This document shows positions 7,038 to 12,155 of a DNA stretch of 12,155 nt, piece after piece; positions within the stretch are counted from its first letter, which is position 1; every line of letters starts with the position of its first letter. The stretch covers positions 1-12,155 of the forward strand of contig NZ_JPYA01000103.1 in NCBI RefSeq assembly GCF_000750005.1, in the 5' to 3' direction. Under the pieces are notes generated by a model. The model did not search any database, was not told the DNA's origin, and saw only the letters and a program-made list of their open reading frames with translations. Source of the stretch: Geobacillus icigianus. Lineage in GTDB: Bacteria > Bacillota > Bacilli > Bacillales > Anoxybacillaceae. The position numbers and the translations under genes are program-made.

Positions 7038-7080
7038 ATTTGTGGAAATCCACAAAAACCGGGCGCTTCTTTCTCTTTTT
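7024..7080 (+). terminator. Intrinsic terminator overlapping the adeR stop codon
   Basis: This is a long, nearly continuous hairpin. AAGCGC (7024-7029) pairs with GCGCTT (7063-7068), CGGTT (7031-7035) with AACCG (7057-7061), and TTTGTGGA (7039-7046) with TCCACAAA (7049-7056) across a 2-base loop. CTTTCTCTTTTTT follows to 7080. The left arm covers the last adeR codons and the stop. The inner 18-bp palindrome just upstream of ald could also double as an operator, but the T tract makes termination the simpler reading. Confidence 0.75.
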
Positions 7081-7110
7081 TGAACAATGCCTAGCTCTTG
7101 TCTCTTCTTT

Positions 7111-7146
7111 TATACTGTAAGTAAGGCTACTTTTGACGAGGAGGAA
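7111..7146 (+). promoter_or_regulatory. ald promoter -10 and ribosome binding site
   Basis: TATACT (7111-7116) is a good -10, but no TTGACA-like hexamer lies 16-18 bases upstream; the nearest TTGAAC (7080-7085) is 25 bases away. This suggests an activator-dependent promoter, in keeping with AdeR. GAGGAGGAA (7138-7146) is a strong ribosome binding site 8 bases before the ald start. Confidence 0.55.
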
Positions 7147-7154
7147 CCATACTG

Positions 7155-8288
7155 ATGATTATTGGAGTGCCAAAAGAAATTAAAAATAACGAAAACCGCG
7201 TTGCCATTACGCCGGCTGGTGTGTTGTCATTCGTTCAGGCAGGACATACGGTGCTGATCGAGAAAGAGGCAGGTATTGGAAGCGGTTTCAGCGACAGCGA
7301 TTACGCCCGGGCCGGGGCACAAATCATCGAGCGGGCGGAAGATGTTTGGATGCAAGCCGATATGGTGATGAAAGTGAAAGAACCGCTGCCAAGCGAATAC
7401 GGCTATTTCCGCCCAGGTCTCATTTTGTTCACCTATTTGCATTTGGCCGCTGATCCGGAATTGACGCGCGCCTTAAAAGAAAGCGGCGTCATTGCCATTG
7501 CCTATGAGACGGTGCAAGTCGGCCGCACGCTGCCGCTGCTCACGCCGATGAGCGAAGTCGCCGGGCGGATGGCCGCGCAAATCGGGGCGCAATTTTTGGA
7601 AAAACCATACGGCGGCAAAGGCATTTTGCTTGGCGGCGTCCCTGGCGTCGCCCGCGGCAAAGTGACGATCATCGGCGGCGGGGTTGTCGGCACGAACGCA
7701 GCAAAAGTCGCCGTCGGCCTTGGCGCGGACGTGACGATCATCGACTTGAACGCTGATCGTCTCCGTGAGCTTGACGACATTTTTGGCAACCAAATTACGA
7801 CGCTCATGTCCAACCCGATGAACATCGCTGAAGCGGTCGCCGAGGCTGACCTTGTCATCGGCGCGGTTCTGATCCCGGGCGCACGGGCGCCGAAGCTCGT
7901 CACCGAGGGCATGGTGAAAGCGATGAAGCCGGGTTCGGTCATCGTTGATGTCGCCATCGACCAAGGCGGCATCGTCGAGACGAGCGACCACGTCACGACC
8001 CATGACAACCCGACCTACGTCAAGCACGGCGTCGTTCATTACGCCGTTGCCAACATGCCCGGTGCTGTCCCGCGCACCTCGACGATCGCCTTGACGAACG
8101 TTACGATGCCGTACGCCTTGCAAATCGCCAATAAAGGCGTCGCCCAAGCCATTGCAGACAACCCGGCGCTTGAGCTTGGCGTCAACGTCGCCAACGGCGA
8201 AATCACGTACGAAGCGGTCGCCCGCGACCTCGGCTACCGCTACGTCCCGGCCCGCGAAGCGCTTGGCAAAACATTGGCCGCCAACTAA
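7155..8288 (+). CDS. ald: Alanine dehydrogenase
   Basis: This enzyme converts L-alanine, NAD+ and water reversibly to pyruvate, ammonia and NADH in the cytoplasm, allowing alanine use as carbon and nitrogen source; in Bacillus it also matters in sporulation. The 377-residue length is normal. The N-terminus [20 protein letters not shown] carries the substrate-binding Arg15; Lys75 (VKEPLP) and catalytic His96 (FTYLHLAAD) are present. The NAD fold has GGGVVG at 174-179 with the acceptor Asp197 (TIID), and Asp269 (VDVAIDQGG) completes the active site. No damage is seen. It follows adeR after a terminator and its own promoter, and ends before another strong terminator, so it is a single-gene unit. 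Confidence 0.97.
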   Translation: MIIGVPKEIKNNENRVAITPAGVLSFVQAGHTVLIEKEAGIGSGFSDSDYARAGAQIIERAEDVWMQADMVMKVKEPLPSEYGYFRPGLILFTYLHLAADPELTRALKESGVIAIAYETVQVGRTLPLLTPMSEVAGRMAAQIGAQFLEKPYGGKGILLGGVPGVARGKVTIIGGGVVGTNAAKVAVGLGADVTIIDLNADRLRELDDIFGNQITTLMSNPMNIAEAVAEADLVIGAVLIPGARAPKLVTEGMVKAMKPGSVIVDVAIDQGGIVETSDHVTTHDNPTYVKHGVVHYAVANMPGAVPRTSTIALTNVTMPYALQIANKGVAQAIADNPALELGVNVANGEITYEAVARDLGYRYVPAREALGKTLAAN

Positions 8289-8437
8289 TCGCGAATGGAC
8301 GCGGCCAGTAGCGCCCTCGGTCGGCCGCCTGCTCATCGCCATCACCCACGGGGCTGACCGAAAAGGTTGTCTGCCTTCCAGATCGACACAACCGATCGTT
8401 CGGCAGAAGCAGTCAGCACGTATATAGGGCAACGAAA
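8289..8437. other. GC-rich spacer after ald with a hairpin
   Basis: No gene is seen between the ald stop and its terminator. TCGGTCGGCC (8317-8326) pairs with GGCTGACCGA (8352-8361), with one G-U, and no T run follows. It is probably the structured 3' untranslated part of the ald transcript. Confidence 0.4.
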
Positions 8438-8475
8438 GAGGGTGTCCCGATCCTTTTAGGACACCCTCCTTTTTT
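8438..8475 (+). terminator. Intrinsic terminator of ald
   Basis: GAGGGTGTCC (8438-8447) pairs perfectly with GGACACCCTC (8459-8468) around an 11-base loop, then CTTTTTTAT. This is a classic strong terminator, 150 bases after the ald stop codon. Confidence 0.9.
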
Positions 8476-8630
8476 ATATCCGTTTGTCATGCCAAATCGT
8501 TTTCGTTCGGCAAAGCGGACCGTGTATAATAAAAATAACAAGCCATGAACTTTCCGGAAAAACAAGACGGTGTCGCTTGCAGAATGTTACCGCCCCCGGA
8601 AAACAACCGATCGCGTTTGACGAATCCTGT

Positions 8631-8740
8631 GATGGGGACGGGAAAACGGAAGCCAAATCGCCCTTGGATGGAATGGGACAACGGAAGCCAAACCGCCCCT
8701 TTGATGGAATGGGAAAACGAGAGCACAAAATCGCCTCTTT
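8631..8740. repeat. Three-copy 36-bp tandem repeat
   Basis: Three head-to-tail units begin with GATGG at 8631, 8667 and 8703. Units 1 and 2 are 36 bases each; unit 3 is 38 with two inserted bases. A shared core reads approximately GGGAMAACGGAAGCCAAAYCG and is followed by CCC(C/T)TTG-like ends. The unit length is a multiple of three, so frames stay open on both strands (12-residue repeats), but no reading frame here has a good start or a recognisable product. It lies in the gene-free spacer between ald and pdxK. There are no spacers between units, so it is not a CRISPR. Confidence 0.8.
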
Positions 8741-8794
8741 GCCAGTGGCGAAATCTTGCCAAACGGCGTTGGTTTTCCTACTACGAACCTTGGG

Positions 8795-9070
8795 AGGCTG
8801 GTGATTGAATCTGAGATACGGCTTTGCAATGTCACTTCGCAATGAGAAAAACCTTGGTGCATCGACTCTGCTTTTCACGTGTTCTCCCATTATTGATGAA
8901 GGGACTCAGCCGTTTTTCACCGGCCTTCTAGAAGGTTGGTGAAAAACCACTGTTTGCCTTGATGAATGATTGAAGTGTAAACATCAGGGCTGATGGAACA
9001 AGTTTTTTCTACTTGAGAAACGATTCGAAAAAGCGGTTGAGCAAGTAAATCACCAGCCTTCTAGTGATTT
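8795..9070. repeat. Family of inverted repeats / palindromes around a CACC(A/G)GCCT core
   Basis: AGGCTGGTGATT (8795-8806) is the exact reverse complement of AATCACCAGCCT (9048-9059), the two being about 240 bases apart. Between them, 8912-8947 is a 36-base palindrome: GTTTTTCACC with GGTGAAAAAC and a central CCTTCTAGAAGG, with two G-T pairs. The right copy makes its own hairpin, AAATCAC (9047-9053) with GTGATTT (9064-9070), whose loop has the same CAGCCTTCTA seen in the middle copy. No coding region is seen here. It resembles a small non-coding mobile or repeat element, but no target duplication was identified. Confidence 0.55.
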
Positions 9071-9199
9071 CGCAAACAGGAAAGAAACCGCGTCGCACGT
9101 TCGCTCAAGTTTGGCGATTCTTGCTTCGATGGAGAGCAACGATTTCGTCCTTGAAGTCGGCTTCCTAATACCATCTTTTAAAACAAAGGAGTGATGACG

Positions 9200-10015
9200 A
9201 TGACTATGCCAAAAGCATTAACCATCGCCGGTTCGGACAGCAGCGGCGGCGCCGGGCTGCAGGCGGACTTGAAAACATTCCAAGAGCTTGGCGTATACGG
9301 CATGACGGCGATCACGACCATCGTCGCCATGGATCCGCACAACCGTTGGGCGCATCAAGTCTTCCCGGTGGACTTGGCGACGATTGAAGCCCAGCTGGAG
9401 ACGATCATCGTCGGCGTCGGAATTGATGCCTTAAAAACAGGCATGCTTCCGACAACCGATATCATTGAATTGGCGGCGCGCACCATTGAAAAACATGGAT
9501 TGAAAAACGCGGTCGTCGACCCGGTGATGGTATGCAAAGGGGCGGATGAGCCGCTCCATCCGGAAAATACGGTGTGCTACCGGGAAACGCTCGTGCCAAA
9601 AGCCACCGTCGTGACGCCGAACTTGTTTGAAGCCGCGCAACTGTCCGGCCTGCCGCGCCTTGAAACGATCGAGGACATGAAGGAAGCAGCTGGGCGCATT
9701 CATGAACTCGGCGCCCGATATGTCATCGTCAAAGGCGGGCGGAAAATTCCGCATGACTATGCCGTGGACGTCCTTTATGACGGCAAAACGTTTGAACTCC
9801 TCGAATCGGAACGGATTGACACGACGTATACGCACGGGGCCGGCTGCACGTTTTCGGCCGCCATCGCCGCCGAACTGGCCAAAGGCCGTCCGGTGAAAGA
9901 CGCCATTGCCACCGCCAAAGCGTTCATCACCGCCGCCATTCGCCATTCGTTCCCGTTAAACGAATACGTCGGGCCGACGCATCACGGCGCTTACCGCCGC
10001 TACGGGGAACAATAG
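9200..10015 (+). CDS. pdxK: Pyridoxal kinase, dual-cysteine (ThiD-like) type
   Basis: This ribokinase-fold enzyme phosphorylates pyridoxal (and probably hydroxymethylpyrimidine) with ATP, the salvage route to PLP. AAAGGAG (9185-9191) fits best with the ATG at 9200 (8-base spacing); GTG 9191 and ATG 9194 overlap or crowd it. The product is 271 residues, matching my memory of B. subtilis PdxK. It shows AGSDSSGGAGLQADLKTFQE at 10-29, the substrate region; DPVMVCKG with Cys112; TPNLFEAAQLSG; and the anion-hole HGAGCTFSAA with Cys216. Paired cysteines at these places mark the dual-cysteine pyridoxal kinases known from Staphylococcus and Bacillus, distinguishing it from thiamine-pathway ThiD. It stands alone, with no thi genes nearby, which also favours PLP salvage. 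Confidence 0.9.
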   Translation: MTMPKALTIAGSDSSGGAGLQADLKTFQELGVYGMTAITTIVAMDPHNRWAHQVFPVDLATIEAQLETIIVGVGIDALKTGMLPTTDIIELAARTIEKHGLKNAVVDPVMVCKGADEPLHPENTVCYRETLVPKATVVTPNLFEAAQLSGLPRLETIEDMKEAAGRIHELGARYVIVKGGRKIPHDYAVDVLYDGKTFELLESERIDTTYTHGAGCTFSAAIAAELAKGRPVKDAIATAKAFITAAIRHSFPLNEYVGPTHHGAYRRYGEQ

Positions 10016-10106
10016 GCGAGGCTTCTTCGGCCTTGTCTTCCCCCACCGCGGAATGAAGCAATGCAGGGACTCTCCGGAAAATAATTCCATATGTGCTAGA
10101 AAGGAT

Positions 10107-10128
10107 CGGTCGCGCCATGGCGCGACCG
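10107..10128. other. Perfect 22-bp palindrome
   Basis: The sequence from 10107 to 10128 (CGGTCGCGCCA and its exact reverse complement) is a perfect GC-rich palindrome in the spacer between the convergent pdxK and putP genes. No T run follows on either side, so it does not look like a standard terminator. It may be a transcript-end structure or a protein site. Confidence 0.6.
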
Positions 10129-10178
10129 GCGCATCGACTTGTACCCGGATTGGAATCCAGTGAAATAGTCCGAAACAA

Positions 10179-10217
10179 CAAAAAGGGTGCCCCTGCGCTG
10201 AAGAGACACCCTTTTTG
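10179..10217. terminator. Bidirectional terminator between pdxK and putP
   Basis: CAAAAAGGGTG (10179-10189) pairs perfectly over 11 bp with CACCCTTTTTG (10207-10217) around a 17-base loop. The A and T ends of the stem provide a T tract on both strands (plus: CTTTTTGCCTATTTTTT; minus: CTTTTTGTTG). It lies 8 bases past the putP stop and serves both converging genes. Confidence 0.88.
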
Positions 10218-10225
10218 CCTATTTT

Positions 10226-11683
10226 TTAGGACAGCAGCTGCTTGAATCGATCAAATTGTTCCGCTACTTTCCCTTCTGGCTCCTTCGTCAGCAAGCTCAC
10301 AACAACAATCGCCAGCAAACTCGCCGCAAACCCCGGGATCATTTCATACAGCAGCCCTTTTAAGTAGGCGGATTGCGTCCAAAGAATCACTGTCAACGCC
10401 CCGGCGACCATGCCGGCGAGCGCCCCCCATTTCGTCATCCGCCGCCAGAACAAGCTAAGCAAAATGACCGGTCCAAACGAGGCGCCAAATCCAGCCCACG
10501 CATAGCCGACCAAGTTTAAAATCGTGTCGTTTTTCGTGTACGCCAGCGCCGTCGCCACGACCGCAACAAGAAGCACCGACAGACGCCCGACAAAGACAAG
10601 CTCCTGATCCGAAGCCGCGCGGCGGAATACGACTTTATACAAGTCTTCGGTCAGTGAGCTCGAGGTGACGAGCAGCTGGGATGAAATCGTGCTCATAATC
10701 GCCGCCAAAATCGCCGCCAGCAAAAACCCAGTAATAATCGGATGGAACAAAATGTGACCGAGCTGAATAAACACGGTTTCCGGGTCATCAAGTTTCATAC
10801 CGCGCTGCGAAAAGTAAGCGATTCCAAAAAGTCCCGTCAACATCGCCCCGACAACCGAGAAAATCATCCAACCCATGCCGATGCGGCGAGCGTTCTTCAT
10901 TTCTTTAATTGACTTAATGGCCATAAAACGAACGATAATGTGCGGCTGGCCAAAATATCCAAGCCCCCAAGCGAATAACGAGATGATGCCAAGAAAACTT
11001 GTCTCTTTCCACAGATTCAGCAAATTCGGATCAATATCACGAATAAGGCCAATTGTTTTCACAGGCCCGCCCGTATGGAACAGCGTCACCGCCGGCACCA
11101 AAATCAACGCGATGAACATAATTGTTCCTTGTACAAAATCGGTCCAGCTGACCGCTAAAAAGCCGCCAAACAACGTATACGCAACCACAACGCCGCCGAC
11201 GATCCACAAGCCCGTATGATAGCTGACACCAAACGAGTTTTCAAACAGCACGCCGCCCGAGACAAGGCCGGATGAGACATAAAAAGTGAAAAAGACCATG
11301 ATCACGATTCCTGATACCATTCGCAACAATTTCGTTCGATCACCGAAACGGTTTTCCAAAAACTCCGGAATCGTAATCGAATCGTCCGCCACTTCCGTAT
11401 AGACGCGCAGACGCGGCGCAACGAACAGCCAGTTTGCATAAGCGCCAAGCGTCAAGCCAATGACGATCCAGGCAGCGCTCACTCCGCTCATGTACATGGC
11501 TCCCGGCAGCCCCATCAACAGCCAGCCGCTCATGTCAGAGGCTCCGGCGCTTAACGCCGTGACCGCCGGCCCGAGCGTGCGGCCGCCAAGCATATAATCG
11601 GACAAATTCGACGTCCGTTTATACGCCCAATAGCCGATCCACAGCATGCCGATTAAGTAGACAATGACTGAAAATAAAACCAT
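10226..11683 (-). CDS. putP: Sodium/proline symporter PutP
   Basis: This is a 485-residue member of the solute:sodium symporter family that takes up L-proline driven by the Na+ gradient. The ATG (complement of 11681-11683) has AAGGGG 7 bases upstream. About 13 membrane helices are expected. SAGASDMSGWLLMG carries Asp50 and Met51, matching E. coli PutP Asp55/Met56 at the Na+ site. The family signature region WAWG/YAWAGFGASFGPVILLSLFW is present in the form GYAWAGFGASFGPVILLSLF. MSTISSQLLVTSSSLTEDLY supplies the Ser-Thr pair of the Na2 site. No damage is seen. The closest B. subtilis proteins are PutP (catabolic) and OpuE (osmostress); with no put catabolic genes or sigma-B promoter in view, the choice between roles is open. 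Confidence 0.92.
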   Translation of the reverse strand: MVLFSVIVYLIGMLWIGYWAYKRTSNLSDYMLGGRTLGPAVTALSAGASDMSGWLLMGLPGAMYMSGVSAAWIVIGLTLGAYANWLFVAPRLRVYTEVADDSITIPEFLENRFGDRTKLLRMVSGIVIMVFFTFYVSSGLVSGGVLFENSFGVSYHTGLWIVGGVVVAYTLFGGFLAVSWTDFVQGTIMFIALILVPAVTLFHTGGPVKTIGLIRDIDPNLLNLWKETSFLGIISLFAWGLGYFGQPHIIVRFMAIKSIKEMKNARRIGMGWMIFSVVGAMLTGLFGIAYFSQRGMKLDDPETVFIQLGHILFHPIITGFLLAAILAAIMSTISSQLLVTSSSLTEDLYKVVFRRAASDQELVFVGRLSVLLVAVVATALAYTKNDTILNLVGYAWAGFGASFGPVILLSLFWRRMTKWGALAGMVAGALTVILWTQSAYLKGLLYEMIPGFAASLLAIVVVSLLTKEPEGKVAEQFDRFKQLLS

Positions 11684-11722
11684 GCTGATTCCCCTTCCCT
11701 TGTCTGTCTTATCACCACTTTC

Positions 11723-11752
11723 ATCATAACGAAATTAATAGTATTTACACAA
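11723..11752 (-). promoter_or_regulatory. Probable putP promoter
   Basis: On the minus strand TTGTGT (complement of 11747-11752) and TATGAT (complement of 11723-11728) are 18 bases apart, about 40-70 bases upstream of the putP start. The -10 is good (5/6) and the -35 weak (3/6), so regulation by an activator is possible. Confidence 0.5.
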
Positions 11753-11772
11753 TAGTTTTATTTTTTTCATGG

Positions 11773-11795
11773 GGCAACAAAAATGGTTCGTTGCC
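11773..11795. other. Small inverted repeat upstream of putP
   Basis: GGCAAC (11773-11778) and GTTGCC (11790-11795) form a 6-bp inverted repeat with an 11-base spacer, just upstream of the putP -35. It could be an operator half-site pair; no regulator is identified. Confidence 0.3.
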
Positions 11796-11938
11796 ACAAC
11801 GCGTCCTTGGCAAGTGCGACTTCTTTTCGCATCGCCTTAAAATTGTTGATTCGTTAACAGAAGGAAAGACGTCATGGGTTGAACCAGTCAAGCACAACTT
11901 TTAGTGAAGAGCGGTAAAAATACCAATCAATAAAACCA

Positions 11939-11967
11939 TTGCTTGCTTGGTTTTCTTTTGATATAAT
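11939..11967 (+). promoter_or_regulatory. Plus-strand promoter for a gene beyond the window
   Basis: TTGCTT (11939-11944) and a perfect TATAAT (11962-11967) are separated by exactly 17 bases. The predicted start is near 11974, giving a leader of about 150 bases before the next ribosome binding site at 12115. The leader is AT-rich and shows no strong terminator hairpin. The rest of 11796-12126 shows no gene. Confidence 0.55.
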
Positions 11968-12126
11968 ATTCAGTAAAGTTCGACATTTACCTTTTGCCGT
12001 CTTGTCCAACTAGAAGTTATTTTATAAAAATTCATTTTCGATTTTAATCCCACGACTACCTTTTGGAAAACCAAACAAAACACTTGATAAATACAAGATT
12101 TTCCCCATTTATACGGAGGTACCAAA

Positions 12127-12150
12127 ATGTTCAAACAATTATTTTTATAA
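12127..12150 (+). CDS. Seven-codon ORF (possible leader peptide) or start of a broken gene
   Basis: GGAGGT (12115-12120) lies 6 bases before ATG at 12127. The frame reads MFKQLFL and stops at TAA 12148-12150, five bases before the window ends. The ribosome binding site is about as good as they come, so translation is likely. It could be a regulatory leader peptide, a very short protein, or a gene broken near its start; the DNA needed to decide is outside the window. Confidence 0.4.
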   Translation: MFKQLFL

Positions 12151-12155
12151 AACCT

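Noticed and set aside
7473..8432. Long minus-strand ORFs opposite ald
   Set aside because: They follow from GC-rich third positions of ald; composition is unlike a protein (runs of R, D, H) and no start signals are seen.
8631..8740. CRISPR array suggested by the 36-base period
   Set aside because: Units are directly joined with no unique spacers, and no cas genes are in the window.
8474..8890. Several 87-138 residue ORFs on both strands between ald and pdxK
   Set aside because: They owe their openness to the 36-bp repeat (a multiple of three). They overlap each other in five frames, lack good start sites and have no recognisable domain.
9070..9190. Riboswitch or clear promoter ahead of pdxK
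   Set aside because: No known riboswitch core was recognised; TTGAAG at 9151 has no -10 at 16-18 bases.
11932..11955. Terminator-like AAAACCA / TGGTTTT hairpin
   Set aside because: The stem is 7 bp and AT-rich and it coincides with the -35 region of a better-supported promoter.
12084..12113. Second promoter TTGATA / TTTATA close to the 7-codon ORF
   Set aside because: It would start transcription at about 12120, on top of the ribosome binding site; the promoter at 11939-11967 is a better fit.

Overview
The window looks like chromosomal DNA of a thermophilic Firmicute, most likely Geobacillus or a close relative. This rests on strong AGGAGG-type ribosome binding sites, a sigma-A/Pho-type promoter, Bacillus-like protein sequences (Ald, AdeR, PdxK, PutP, PstSCA) and a fairly GC-rich codon usage with AT-rich promoters. 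The species call is inference, because no search was run. There is no CRISPR array, rRNA or tRNA, and most genes are housekeeping genes.

Layout. (1) Positions 1-379 hold the 3' end of an IS4-type insertion sequence; the transposase carries the YREK motif and is cut by the window edge. (2) Positions 440-5204 are a plus-strand phosphate cluster. It has a Pho-box-like promoter without a -35 box, a 5'-UTR hairpin, a secreted stalk-domain plus beta-propeller protein, then pstS, a 13-bp intercistronic hairpin, pstC and pstA (ATGA overlap). No pstB or phoU follows. (3) Positions 5335-5674, minus strand, hold a decayed N-terminal fragment of a tartrate dehydrogenase (YcsA-like) gene. It has lost the GDG of its nucleotide/substrate loop and everything after about residue 77. 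(4) Positions 5802-8288 hold a PucR-type regulator (AdeR-like) and alanine dehydrogenase ald, each followed by a strong terminator. (5) Positions 8289-9199 are about 900 bases without a convincing gene. They contain a three-copy 36-bp tandem repeat and a set of related palindromes/inverted repeats. (6) Positions 9200-10015 encode a dual-cysteine pyridoxal kinase (pdxK). (7) A convergent intergenic region has a perfect 22-bp palindrome and a bidirectional terminator, followed by minus-strand putP (Na+/proline symporter). (8) Positions 11684-12155 hold the putP promoter region and, on the plus strand, a promoter with a long leader ending in a 7-codon ORF with a very good ribosome binding site at the window edge.

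How the genes work together. The phosphate block would bind and import Pi under starvation, but the ATPase must come from elsewhere. AdeR is expected to activate ald, which turns L-alanine into pyruvate, ammonia and NADH. PdxK recycles pyridoxal to PLP, and PutP imports proline. The least ordinary features are the propeller/stalk protein leading the Pho operon, the missing pstB, the leader hairpin that presents a Shine-Dalgarno-like sequence in its loop, the tartrate dehydrogenase remnant, and the repeat-rich spacer between ald and pdxK.
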